This document shows, piece by piece, positions 8,747 to 17,037 of a stretch of DNA of 64,000 nucleotides; the first letter of the stretch is position 1; each line of letters opens with the position of its first letter. Location: the NCBI GenBank assembly GCA_045545595.1, contig JAZQBG010000003.1:1-64000 (forward strand), read 5' to 3'. Position numbers and translations under genes: made by a program. Below the pieces are notes generated by a model. It was not told the origin of the DNA. It saw only the letters and a list, made by a program, of their open reading frames with translations, and made no database searches. This DNA comes from SIG205 sp045545595. GTDB taxonomy: Bacteria > Bacillota_I > Bacilli_A > RF39 > UBA660.

Positions 8747-9076
8747 CTATGAATGTTCAATTTCATTTCTATCATTTAATAGAGGTAAATAATTTAAATC
8801 ATCATAATAAACTGCTGATATTATTTCACCTGACGCTGCTTTTTGTAATTCTTCTTTAAAAATATCTCCATTAAGATAATGTTCAGTTAAATAATGTGCA
8901 ATAGAAAAAGGATTCACTTTTTCATTCTTAATATCTTTACAAATATCAAAAATAAATTGTGCATCCTCTTCTGATATATCAGGTGATACTGTATAAATAC
9001 CATCTAAAATATAATAATTTTTTAAATTGTTTTTATGCCATTCAGGCATAGTTTTATAACCAAATATAACGTTCAT
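8747..9076 (-). CDS. hypothetical protein, shared tandem domain (third copy)
   Basis: About 109 residues. The stretch ISEEDAQFIFDICKDI followed by PFSIAHYLTEHYL aligns by eye with segments in the two genes upstream (9077-9409 and 9402-10283), suggesting a duplicated small helical domain. The start follows GGAGAGA located in the end of the preceding gene. It ends NEIEHS. No known family. Confidence 0.55.
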   Translation of the reverse strand: MNVIFGYKTMPEWHKNNLKNYYILDGIYTVSPDISEEDAQFIFDICKDIKNEKVNPFSIAHYLTEHYLNGDIFKEELQKAASGEIISAVYYDDLNYLPLLNDRNEIEHS

Positions 9077-9409
9077 TTATTCTCTCTCCATTTCTATTTC
9101 TAATTCATTTCCTACTTCTCTACCATCAATATACCAATCATTAAATTTTTCACAATCTAAGTCCTTCAATTGATTTATTTTAATACTTTTATCTTCATAT
9201 ATTGCATTTGCTAATGATTGACCTACTTCAATCGGATCAGTATATTCTCCTCTTAATTCTTCGCACTTATCTAATAGTATTTCTAAGTCTTTATTACTAA
9301 TATTCTCTTTAACATTTGTTAATCCTAGATAATAACAAAAATCATAAATATTACAATCATATTTATAAAATTCTTTTGCTAATTGTTTTAATGCTTTAGT
9401 TCTACTCAT
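9077..9409 (-). CDS. hypothetical protein, shared tandem domain (second copy)
   Basis: About 110 residues. YDFCYYLGLTNVKENISNKD then LLDKCEEL and QSLANAIYEDKSIKINQL match the N-terminal domain of the next gene upstream (YDFIYYLGINSVDKDIPKEE). It ends NELEIEMERE, a region that also encodes the GGAGAGA ribosome-binding site of the following gene. It overlaps the previous gene by 8 bases. Unknown function. Confidence 0.55.
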   Translation of the reverse strand: MSRTKALKQLAKEFYKYDCNIYDFCYYLGLTNVKENISNKDLEILLDKCEELRGEYTDPIEVGQSLANAIYEDKSIKINQLKDLDCEKFNDWYIDGREVGNELEIEMERE

Positions 9410-10283
9410 GTTCTATCTCCATTTCTATTTCATTTATCTTTTCTTCATATTGTTTTCTATATTCATCTAATTGTTTGTAATCAGAATCATCTATTAATTC
9501 TACTTTACCATCACGATTATAAACAAATAACTCATTAAACATAAAATCATAAAACTCCTTATTCTTCCAATAATTTGAATCATCAAACGCTAGTAAATCA
9601 CCATTATCATTTATATATAAATCAATATCATCAACTTTGTGTTTAGATAAAATATTATCAATTAAATTTAACTCTTTTGCTCTTTCATCAGATAATTTAT
9701 TATCAGAAAATTCTTCATCGTATAAACAATTTAATCTATTTAAAATATAATCATCTGATAAATCTTTGTTAAACCAACTAGCATCTTCTATTTCATTTTC
9801 CCATCTATCATGAGATATTTTAGTTCCGTATTCTATTGTTGCTCCTGTATCGCTACAATAATGTAATTCTGCACAATAACCATTATGAACAACACGAGCA
9901 ATAGTATAAGATACACCTGCCATTATCTCTTTTGGAGAAATTATTATTTCATCATATGTTTCAAAATAATATCTCATTTCAAACATTTTTTCTTCTGAAT
10001 AAAAATGTTTGATTGATTCAGAAGGAACACGTTCCAACTCATCTAAAGACATACATCTTTCTTTATATACAATTGAAGTTAAAGCTCTAGCCAATTTAAA
10101 AGTATCAATAAAATTATCCGAACTTTCTTTACATATATTTATTAATCTTTCTATTTCTTCTTTTGGTATATCTTTATCTACACTATTTATTCCTAAATAA
10201 TATATAAAATCATAAATTCTAAATTCTTCAATTTCTTCTATTGAAGTAGCTAAATTGTCATAAACATCTATTATATTATTCAT
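9402..10283 (-). CDS. hypothetical protein with shared N-terminal domain
   Basis: About 293 residues. Residues about 20-90 are the duplicated helical domain (YDFIYYLGINSVDKDI, LINICKESS, LARALTSIVYKERCMSLDEL). The middle contains AGVSYTIARVVHNGYCAELHY and the C-terminal third is acidic, ending INEIEMEIEHE. Start and stop overlap ArdC and the next gene, so translation is coupled. No known family; anti-defence is suggested only by the neighbouring ArdC. Confidence 0.55.
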   Translation of the reverse strand: MNNIIDVYDNLATSIEEIEEFRIYDFIYYLGINSVDKDIPKEEIERLINICKESSDNFIDTFKLARALTSIVYKERCMSLDELERVPSESIKHFYSEEKMFEMRYYFETYDEIIISPKEIMAGVSYTIARVVHNGYCAELHYCSDTGATIEYGTKISHDRWENEIEDASWFNKDLSDDYILNRLNCLYDEEFSDNKLSDERAKELNLIDNILSKHKVDDIDLYINDNGDLLAFDDSNYWKNKEFYDFMFNELFVYNRDGKVELIDDSDYKQLDEYRKQYEEKINEIEMEIEHE

Positions 10284-11226
10284 ATTCCATCTCCATTTCT
10301 ATTTTAAAACCTTGTTCTATTGTCTTATCCTTATCAATGCATTTATCTTCAAGATAAGAAACTATTTTGTTTGAATCTTTTATTGCCGAAAATAATTCTT
10401 GTGGCTTTTCTTTTAAAATATCTAACCAATTTTTTACATATGCTTTATGATTTTCTAAATGTTTTTCATCATATTCAAGACCAAACTTTTGCATAAGAAA
10501 AGAAGAACTAATTTCTGCTCTTAATTCCTCTTTTGCATATTCAGGAGTACCAAATTTATTTTTTAAATCTCTATCAAGACGAGATTCATGACCTGTTGAA
10601 TGAGCTAATTCATGAAGTTGAGTTGAATAATAAGCATAGTTATTTTTGAATTTTTTTGCTTCTGGTATAACCACTTTATCTTCTACTACATTGTAGTATG
10701 CCTCATCTCCTTCTTCTTTATATTTAACACCTAAATTGTTAATGATTTTATTAACCAATTCATTATCAATTATCTCTTCTTTTTGTATCTCGTTATTCTT
10801 TGGTATCCCTTCAATATGGTCAGCATTAAAGACAACATAGTGCAATGTATTGGGTCTAAAATTTTTTTCTAATGTTGGATCTTCAGAAATAATTTTTTTA
10901 TATTCTTCAAACTTATAATTCTTTTTATCGTGAATATTTTTCATTAAAACATATTCTACATGAACACCCATCCCTTTAGCATCTACTAATTTCCATTTAT
11001 TATCTTTTATATTTTTATAAGTACACCATCTATTATCTTTATAACCTCTTTCTGATGCAATATATGATAATAATAAATTATTGACACCTCTATATTTAGT
11101 TCCTTTAACTGGATTATATGGAGCAGATGACATCCACATTTTTTCCCAGGGAATATTTCCTTCCTCTAAACTTTTTATATACATATCTATTAGTTTTTGT
11201 TTCGCTTTAAAATAATTATTTTTCAT
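10276..11226 (-). CDS. ArdC-like antirestriction protein with zincin domain
   Basis: About 316 residues. The N-terminal ArdC-like ssDNA-binding domain (NIPWEKMWMSSAPYNPVKGT, YRGVNNLLLSYIASERGY, NRWCTYKNIKDN) is followed by a metallopeptidase-like domain with the zinc motif HELAHSTGH and downstream EELRAEISSSFL. ArdC proteins bind single-stranded DNA, and some protect entering DNA from restriction and travel with it. It ends FKIEMEMEYE, beyond the family fold. It overlaps both neighbours by a few bases in the accessory operon. Confidence 0.9.
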   Translation of the reverse strand: MKNNYFKAKQKLIDMYIKSLEEGNIPWEKMWMSSAPYNPVKGTKYRGVNNLLLSYIASERGYKDNRWCTYKNIKDNKWKLVDAKGMGVHVEYVLMKNIHDKKNYKFEEYKKIISEDPTLEKNFRPNTLHYVVFNADHIEGIPKNNEIQKEEIIDNELVNKIINNLGVKYKEEGDEAYYNVVEDKVVIPEAKKFKNNYAYYSTQLHELAHSTGHESRLDRDLKNKFGTPEYAKEELRAEISSSFLMQKFGLEYDEKHLENHKAYVKNWLDILKEKPQELFSAIKDSNKIVSYLEDKCIDKDKTIEQGFKIEMEMEYE

Positions 11227-12127
11227 AATCTATCTCCAAATCTTTTTCCATATTTGAAAAAGCATCTTTTAAATATATTTTTTCTTTTGAACAATATATA
11301 TCTGTATTTAAGTCTTTAAAATCATTTTGAATTTGCATTACATTAATAATATTTCTTGATATTCTATCAATGCTTGTGGTATAAATATCCTTCATATTAT
11401 TTGTTTTTAAATCTTCTAATAAATATGAAAAAGCTGGATTATTTAATTCTAAACCACTAAAACCATTATCAACATATATATTAATATCTTCTTGTTTTAA
11501 ATTAGGATATTTTCTTTTTATTTCAGTTAAATTATTTTGTATTTGTCTTTCAATTGCTTCTTCAGAATAAAGTGCAGACCTACAATAAATAGAATATTCT
11601 TTTCTTTTAAAGTTATCGTTTGATCTTATTTCTTCCATAACTGATTTAATTGCATTACAAATATCATCATCATCTAAAACAACATCATATTCTACCTCAC
11701 CGTCTGGATTATAATATGATAATTCTATCCAATTGTTATTATCAAAAACTAATTCATAATTTTCATCATTATCTGTTAATATTGAAACTAAATGTTCATC
11801 ATCTTTTATATAATCTTTCATTCCATGATAAAACAATCCTGTTTCTCCTTTGTCTTTTAACCAAGCGACAACTTCTCCTTTACGATAAAATGATTGCTTA
11901 TATACACGTTCATAATCTTCAGTAGATTCATCAAAATCATCATACTCTTCTAACTCCTCTTCTAAAACAAAATCTTTTTTTGCAATAAGTTTACAACTAA
12001 CAATTCCTCTTGCTGATAATTCGTATTTGCTTTTATCATCACACTCTATTGATGCAACTACGCCACCATACCATAGAACATTCTCTAAACCTTTTTTATT
12101 ATCATATCTATTAACAATTATCTTCAT
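11216..12127 (-). CDS. fusion of an unknown domain to a degenerate serine-recombinase catalytic domain
   Basis: About 303 residues. The N-terminal part (to about 180) is acidic with no recognised fold. The C-terminal part looks like a resolvase catalytic domain: YCRSALYSEEAIERQIQNNL, IYVDNGFSGLELNNPAFSYL, LLEDLKTNNMKDIYTTSID, DRISRNIINVMQIQNDF. The normal YxRVS arrangement reads YCRSAL, so the catalytic Ser appears shifted or lost. No DNA-binding recombinase domain follows. The start ATG 12125-12127 follows AAGGGG. It ends LEIDYEK. Probably not an active integrase. Confidence 0.7.
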   Translation of the reverse strand: MKIIVNRYDNKKGLENVLWYGGVVASIECDDKSKYELSARGIVSCKLIAKKDFVLEEELEEYDDFDESTEDYERVYKQSFYRKGEVVAWLKDKGETGLFYHGMKDYIKDDEHLVSILTDNDENYELVFDNNNWIELSYYNPDGEVEYDVVLDDDDICNAIKSVMEEIRSNDNFKRKEYSIYCRSALYSEEAIERQIQNNLTEIKRKYPNLKQEDINIYVDNGFSGLELNNPAFSYLLEDLKTNNMKDIYTTSIDRISRNIINVMQIQNDFKDLNTDIYCSKEKIYLKDAFSNMEKDLEIDYEK

Positions 12128-12140
12128 ATTGTCCCCTTTC

Positions 12141-12680
12141 TTAATACATTTCATCACAAATATCTAGTTCATAATTTAAGGTGTTATTATCTTTGTTATT
12201 GTTAAAAATAGTATCTAAACTATTTTCTAAATTGTTGTCTTCTAGCATTAATCCTTTCCAAGTTTTATTCGTATGATTTATACCGTTTAAATATTTAATT
12301 CCTGTTCCTCCTGCAATATTCCAGTCTAAAAGATTCTTTGTATAATCATCTATTAAATAATCATTTTGATTAATTCCATTAGGGATATAATCAGACTTAT
12401 TATCACCATATTTCACAAAAATTCTTTTATCTTTTTTTATTTCTGGTAAATGTAAATCTAACCATTGATTCTTTTCTTCTAAAGCATATTTACTATCATT
12501 AAGAAAAGAAGACAGAATAAAAACATCCTGTCCTCTTTCAATTAATTTTTTTATATTTGATAGTAAATTACTATTAGGTTCTAAATTTTTATAATAATAT
12601 TGTTCATATAAGGTATCTAAAGAAACAGTATTCCATTTAGCCAAAGTACCATCCATATCTACAAATATTCTTTTATTCAT
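12141..12680 (-). CDS. HAD-family 5'(3')-deoxyribonucleotidase-like protein
   Basis: About 179 residues. HAD motif I FVDMDGTLAKW at the N-terminus, motif II-type VFILSS, Lys in the KDKRIFVKYGD segment and motif III/IV YLIDDYTKNLLDW fit the 5' nucleotidase, deoxy (NT5C) family (PF06941), which dephosphorylates deoxynucleoside monophosphates. Such genes are common in phages and conjugative elements. The C-terminal 40 residues are Asn/Asp-rich and end ELDICDEMY. It follows a coiled-coil gene by 2 bases. Confidence 0.78.
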   Translation of the reverse strand: MNKRIFVDMDGTLAKWNTVSLDTLYEQYYYKNLEPNSNLLSNIKKLIERGQDVFILSSFLNDSKYALEEKNQWLDLHLPEIKKDKRIFVKYGDNKSDYIPNGINQNDYLIDDYTKNLLDWNIAGGTGIKYLNGINHTNKTWKGLMLEDNNLENSLDTIFNNNKDNNTLNYELDICDEMY

Positions 12681-12682
12681 GA

Positions 12683-12880
12683 TTATTGCTCTTGAATTTT
12701 CAAATCTAATTCTTGTTGCCTTTGATATATTTTCTCTTGTTCTTTTCTAAAATCATATAGAACTTTTAATTGTTTATCATATTCAGAAAGAATTTGATTT
12801 ATAGTTGCAATCTTTTCTAATTCTTTATTTTTTAATTGTTCTATTCTCTCTATTTTTTTCTCTAGTGGTTTGTTATTCAA
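12683..12880 (-). CDS. small coiled-coil protein
   Basis: About 65 residues, a nearly continuous coiled coil (KKIERIEQLKNKELEKI, RKEQEKIYQRQQELDLKI). The TTG at 12878-12880 is preferred because GGAGGAG lies 8 bases upstream; the ATG at 12896-12898 overlaps that site. The length and coil resemble DUF4315-type element proteins, but identity is not certain. Confidence 0.5.
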   Translation of the reverse strand: MNNKPLEKKIERIEQLKNKELEKIATINQILSEYDKQLKVLYDFRKEQEKIYQRQQELDLKIQEQ

Positions 12881-12905
12881 TATATTTTCTCCTCCCATAT
12901 CATTT

Positions 12906-13106
12906 TTATTTTTCTATTTCAAATTCATCTTTAGAAGATTTTTTTTCATAATCAATATAGTCTTCAATATAAGTAATAATTGATTTTTTTAATTGTTCTA
13001 TTGTATTACACTCATACTTAACACCTGAAGAAGTTGGTGTTCCTATATAAACAATTCCTTCCTCTTTTCTATATACTATTTCAATCTCTACATCATCAAT
13101 TATCAT
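12906..13106 (-). CDS. small hypothetical protein
   Basis: About 66 residues, beta-rich at first (VEIEIVYRKEEGIVYIGTPT) with a helical end, closing KDEFEIEK. It lies 2 bases after the SSB gene. Not recognised. Confidence 0.5.
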   Translation of the reverse strand: MIIDDVEIEIVYRKEEGIVYIGTPTSSGVKYECNTIEQLKKSIITYIEDYIDYEKKSSKDEFEIEK

Positions 13107-13108
13107 AT

Positions 13109-13477
13109 TTATCTATCCATTTCCTCTTCTATATCATCATTAGACATCTCGTGTTCTTTATTACGATTAGAAGTTAAAAAAGATACTTTTTCAGCAACAA
13201 TACTAAATACTTTTTTTCTTTCACCATCCTGTTCTTTAAACTCACTTTGAACCCTCGCTTTAATACCAAGAATATCTCCTTTTTTACAATATTCTGATGT
13301 ATTTTCAGCAACACCTTTCCATAAAACAAAATCAATAAAATCCGCTTCATATTCTCCGTGTTCATTTTTATATGGTCTAGGAACTGCAAGGGTAATATTT
13401 GAAACATTACCCTTATCTGTTTCATGAACTATCGGATCTGCTACTAATCTACCAACAAAAACTGCTTGATTTAACAT
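13109..13477 (-). CDS. ssb: single-stranded DNA-binding protein with atypical C-terminal tip
   Basis: About 122 residues. OB-fold SSB: MLNQAVFVGRLVADP, ITLAVPRPYK, ADFIDFVLWKGVAE, YCKKGDILGIKARVQS, SIVAEKVSFL. It protects ssDNA during transfer and replication. The usual DDDIPF tip that recruits host partners is missing; the tail is short and ends DDIEEEMDR, like other element proteins. The start is ATG 13475-13477, matching the usual SSB N-terminus and giving spacing from AAAGGAG; an earlier ATG is too close. Confidence 0.9.
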   Translation of the reverse strand: MLNQAVFVGRLVADPIVHETDKGNVSNITLAVPRPYKNEHGEYEADFIDFVLWKGVAENTSEYCKKGDILGIKARVQSEFKEQDGERKKVFSIVAEKVSFLTSNRNKEHEMSNDDIEEEMDR

Positions 13478-13532
13478 AATTATCATTTCTCCTTTTCTTA
13501 TTTTTTATACTGTAAACATTCAAATTAAAAAA

Positions 13533-14561
13533 TTATCTTTCTAAATCAAAATCATCGTTTTCAATTTCTTTTTCTTGTTTAGAAATATCATTTGTATATA
13601 ATATTTTTTTTCCATAAGTAATAGATGTAATGTTTTGAAAAACAAAACTATCTTCTTTATATCCATTCTCATTTTTTACATTATTATCTTCTAAAAATTC
13701 TCTTACTTTTTTATAATTAGAACCATATTCATATCCTTTATAAGTTGCATTTTTTAGTTCTGATAATAATCTATTATAGTCATATTTAAATGTTAATTCA
13801 TTGTTATTATATTTAATAGTTATATTTATACTTTTAGCTTCAATGCCTTTTAAAGCATTTAAAATATTTCTGTTTGTATAAATATGTGCAAATTCATTGT
13901 TGTAATTTTTTCTAATCTTATCTAAATATTCTAATTGAAATTCATATACCAACAAATCAGCACCTAAACTTTCTTTAGCTTCATCAATAAAATCCAAAGC
14001 ATACTTTTCTACTACTTCTTTTGGATTATTTAAGTAATTAACTATTAAAGTTTTATTATTAAATTCTTCTAAATATCTTAGTTTATAACTACTACCTGTA
14101 TTCAGCATTTTTAAAACAGAATCATCATTATCTATAAAACAACCTTCTACTTGTTTTGTTGCAGCGTTTTTTCTCCAATTTTCCATATCTTTAAATTTTT
14201 CGTTTCCCAACTTTCTAAATTCTTCTGCGTTAGATATTACATAATCTGCCATATACAAATCTATTTCCTTGCATATTTTGTCTGTGATTTTTTCAAAATA
14301 ATTTAATGACATAGAATTATCTTTTGGAATCAAATCATCAATTTCATAAGTGCTGTTATATAGAATTTTATCTAGTGAATCATAATAACCAGATACAACA
14401 TAATCTGATTGTTTTAAATTTTTTGATTCTCTTTTAGAATATATTATGATAAATCTATCATCATATTTTTCCTTATGAATTTTAACATAATTATAATTTG
14501 TTTTAAAAACTTGGTCATTTGCATTTGAATCATTTAGAAAATCTTTAAAGTTATTATTCAT
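13533..14561 (-). CDS. hypothetical protein
   Basis: About 342 residues with no recognised family; mixed alpha/beta, no membrane segment. Segments such as YMADYVISNAEEFRKLG are helical. The last residues are NDDFDLER, although the next gene starts 55 bases away with its own ribosome-binding site. It directly follows the DpnD/PcfM-like gene. Function unknown. Confidence 0.6.
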   Translation of the reverse strand: MNNNFKDFLNDSNANDQVFKTNYNYVKIHKEKYDDRFIIIYSKRESKNLKQSDYVVSGYYDSLDKILYNSTYEIDDLIPKDNSMSLNYFEKITDKICKEIDLYMADYVISNAEEFRKLGNEKFKDMENWRKNAATKQVEGCFIDNDDSVLKMLNTGSSYKLRYLEEFNNKTLIVNYLNNPKEVVEKYALDFIDEAKESLGADLLVYEFQLEYLDKIRKNYNNEFAHIYTNRNILNALKGIEAKSINITIKYNNNELTFKYDYNRLLSELKNATYKGYEYGSNYKKVREFLEDNNVKNENGYKEDSFVFQNITSITYGKKILYTNDISKQEKEIENDDFDLER

Positions 14562-14562
14562 C

Positions 14563-14955
14563 TCATTCCCTTTCTAATTCTTCTTCATAATCTTTGTTTC
14601 CTACATCAGCAGTTATTTCATATTCTTCTACATAATCACTAACATATAATTCAAGACATCTACATATATCACGTGCTGAATCACAAACATATTCTGCATT
14701 TCTATACCCTTCAGCATTAATAAATAACAATCCTGCCTCTGAATCATACTTAATGGAAAAATCCATATCTTTATCTAATTTTTTACTATATAAATTATTA
14801 AAACTTTTTTCAACAAAGTCGGAACTATCTAAAACTATTTCTTCTTTATCATATTGTTCTTCAACTTTGCTGATCGCTTCACCTATATCGTTTGCCTCAA
14901 CATTTTCAATTACTCTTCTTAATACTTCTTCAATTTCAATATCATATTTTTTCAT
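14563..14955 (-). CDS. DpnD/PcfM-like protein
   Basis: About 130 residues. The N-terminus KKYDIEIEEVLRRVIENVEA, then AISKVEEQYDKEEIVLDSSD, matches the DpnD/PcfM domain found on conjugative plasmids and R-M loci. The second half (about 75-120) is a separate beta/alpha segment, DFSIKYDSEAGLLFINAEG. It ends EEELERE, where the DNA also carries AAAGGG for the next gene. Role unknown. Confidence 0.68.
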   Translation of the reverse strand: MKKYDIEIEEVLRRVIENVEANDIGEAISKVEEQYDKEEIVLDSSDFVEKSFNNLYSKKLDKDMDFSIKYDSEAGLLFINAEGYRNAEYVCDSARDICRCLELYVSDYVEEYEITADVGNKDYEEELERE

Positions 14956-14963
14956 ATTTCACC

Positions 14964-15497
14964 CTAATAATCAAAATCTCTATCATAGTCATCATCTCTA
15001 TCAATAGTTTCTGTTTGCTCTTGTGATTCTTCATAATCTGTTGTCATTCTAATTGCTTGGGCTTGGATAACTGGATTATCTTTAGTTTCTTTAAAAGCAT
15101 TTATAACTTCTGTATCTAAAAAATGATAATCTTTTTTCATATTCTTTTGTCTATCATATATAAAATCATACGTCATTGATAACGCTAATTGTTCATCAAC
15201 TCTCATATCTTTTGGATTAATACCCAAATCCATACACAATAACGCTTGTTGAAAATACTTATCATCTTCTTTTTTTAATGCCGTTAATTGATTATACATA
15301 ATAGTTAAAAACTGTCTGCTAGTTATTTCTCCCATGTATTGTTCTTTAACTTGGTCTAATATTTTTTCATAATGTGATGCTGGTACTTTTGTAGGTAATT
15401 GTGTTTCAGGATCTAAATAAGTATAAGTCATATCACTTATAGATTTGCACATTTCTTTCAACTTCATTTGCGTAAAATCATCATATTGTTTTCTCAT
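14964..15497 (-). CDS. hypothetical helical protein
   Basis: About 177 residues, mostly helical and without a recognised family (FTQMKLKEMCKSISDMTYTY, SRQFLTIMYNQLTALKKEDD). The acidic end reads DDYDRDFDY. Its ATG overlaps the stop codon of the Cys-rich small gene upstream (ATGA), and AAAGGAG lies in that gene's end. Confidence 0.55.
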   Translation of the reverse strand: MRKQYDDFTQMKLKEMCKSISDMTYTYLDPETQLPTKVPASHYEKILDQVKEQYMGEITSRQFLTIMYNQLTALKKEDDKYFQQALLCMDLGINPKDMRVDEQLALSMTYDFIYDRQKNMKKDYHFLDTEVINAFKETKDNPVIQAQAIRMTTDYEESQEQTETIDRDDDYDRDFDY

Positions 15498-15643
15498 TTT
15501 TTTCTCCTTTTCTTTTTATTGTTTTTTTCTTTTAAAACTAATTTTTCTATTCTAAATAGAACACAGTCTTCTTCAGGACAACAATTGTGAGAACTACATT
15601 CTTTACAAAAATTTGTTATTTCATATAAGATTTTTGTTTTCAT
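15494..15643 (-). CDS. 49-residue Cys-rich protein, possible zinc knuckle
   Basis: Short gene starting ATG 15641-15643 behind GATAGGTG and stopping at 15494-15496, overlapping the next ATG. Residues 13-27 read CKECSSHNCCPEEDC, five cysteines spaced as in a small zinc-binding motif, followed by FRIEKLVLKE and a Lys/Arg-rich end. Start, stop, ribosome-binding site and the coupled overlaps all support it. Similar Cys-rich small proteins are common in phages and conjugative elements; exact function unknown. Confidence 0.65.
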   Translation of the reverse strand: MKTKILYEITNFCKECSSHNCCPEEDCVLFRIEKLVLKEKNNKKKRRKK

Positions 15644-15645
15644 AA

Positions 15646-16689
15646 TCACCTATCCATTTCCAAATCAAAATCATCTGATTTTTCTATTAATTCAAATGTT
15701 AAAGAGTTTTTATCATAATATTTTTTTACTTCATCTACCATATCAGAATCTATTTCAAATAGAATTGAATTTCTATTAATTTCTAATGATGCTTCTCCTA
15801 AAGCACACGAACCAGCGAATTGATCTAACACCCATTCAAATTCCTTCGTAATGTATTTTTCTATCGCTGAATATAATTCTTTGGGTTTCTGTGATTGATT
15901 TATTCTTTCTTGTTTAGAAGGTGGTTCATATATAAAAGAAGTCGGTAGCATACCATTAGTACCACTCATGTAATGTACTGGTAAATTATTATCTTTTAGA
16001 ATATTTTTAATTTGTTCAGAAGACAAACCTTTAGCATTTATTCCTGCTTCGGATAACTCTCTCATATTCTTTTTTGTATCAAGTCTTAACTCTCTGGCTT
16101 TACCTTTTGACAAAAATAAAATATCTTCACAATTACTAGATTTTCTACCAGTATTATTTATTTGATTGCCTTTAATCCAACTAACTTTTGCATAATATAG
16201 GAATCCTGATTCTTTTGCCATATTTTTAATTTTATTAAGATATTCCCAATTCCCCCCAGATTCCTCAGGTAAAAACTCAACTAAAAAAGCTCCCTGTTTT
16301 AAAACACGGAACTTTTCTTGGAAGTCTTTTTCATTATATTGAAAACACGAATAGGAACTAGTAAAATCACGATTCCCGCCTTTATTTGTGGATAACTGAT
16401 AAGGATGGTCTGTAATAATTGCATCAACTGAATTACTAGGTATCATAGATAAATCTCTACCATCTCCATTGATTAATAAACATTCACATCCATTCTTAGA
16501 AGTCTTATATACACCCCTAGAAACTTTTTTAAATAATCCTTTTTCTATTCCTTCATAAATTCTTGCTCTGATAGATGGTTCTTTAACATTTAAATCCAAA
16601 ACTTGTTGTACTACATACTCAGCTTCTTTTAACGTAAAATTTTCACTATCACTAAAATAATCTAATAATGACACTTGTATAGATGCCAT
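15646..16689 (-). CDS. orphan DNA N4/N6-methyltransferase
   Basis: About 347 residues. Residues 1-65 look like a helical/winged domain. Then come motif IV region DAIITDHPYQLSTNKGG and, near the C-terminus, motif I-type LDQFAGSCALGEASLEI with ILFEID, the beta-class order (IV before I). The catalytic tetrapeptide is DHPY, not the usual DPPY. No restriction gene lies beside it, so an antirestriction or regulatory methylase is likely. It ends SDDFDLEMDR. It follows gene 16696-17037 with 6 bases between. Confidence 0.8.
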   Translation of the reverse strand: MASIQVSLLDYFSDSENFTLKEAEYVVQQVLDLNVKEPSIRARIYEGIEKGLFKKVSRGVYKTSKNGCECLLINGDGRDLSMIPSNSVDAIITDHPYQLSTNKGGNRDFTSSYSCFQYNEKDFQEKFRVLKQGAFLVEFLPEESGGNWEYLNKIKNMAKESGFLYYAKVSWIKGNQINNTGRKSSNCEDILFLSKGKARELRLDTKKNMRELSEAGINAKGLSSEQIKNILKDNNLPVHYMSGTNGMLPTSFIYEPPSKQERINQSQKPKELYSAIEKYITKEFEWVLDQFAGSCALGEASLEINRNSILFEIDSDMVDEVKKYYDKNSLTFELIEKSDDFDLEMDR

Positions 16690-16695
16690 ATTTTT

Positions 16696-17037
16696 TTATC
16701 TTTCTATTTCTATATATGTATGATTTTTAATAGGAGATAAAGAACTATTAACCTTTAACTGAGTATTTTTATAATCTTCCATTTCAATTAATTCTAACAA
16801 ATTATCTGCTTTTTCACCTTCTAAAATCATATAAGGTTCTGTAAACTTAATAGTTTCTTTAAACATACTTATTATTTCATCTTTAATCTTGTTAGTATTA
16901 AATTTTTCATTTGAACTTTCTAATACACCACCATCCAAATTGTGACCTTTACAATCATAAAAAGTATAATCAATTATGTATCCTTTATTAAAAATATGCA
17001 AAATATTGTCCTCTTTACTTATAATTAAAGTATCCAT
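16696..17037 (-). CDS. hypothetical protein, LPD16/YodL-like segment
   Basis: About 113 residues. IIDYTFYDCKGHNLDGGVLE resembles the DYTxYDxxxxxxDGG segment of large-polyvalent-protein-associated (LPD16/YodL) domains common in Clostridial elements; this is a resemblance from memory, not a search. It ends HTYIEIER. Its first codon overlaps the stop of the gene upstream. Confidence 0.5.
   Translation of the reverse strand: MDTLIISKEDNILHIFNKGYIIDYTFYDCKGHNLDGGVLESSNEKFNTNKIKDEIISMFKETIKFTEPYMILEGEKADNLLELIEMEDYKNTQLKVNSSLSPIKNHTYIEIER

Noticed and set aside
13174..13425. A second reading frame within the SSB gene
   Set aside because: It overlaps the well-supported SSB frame on the same strand and shows no domain.
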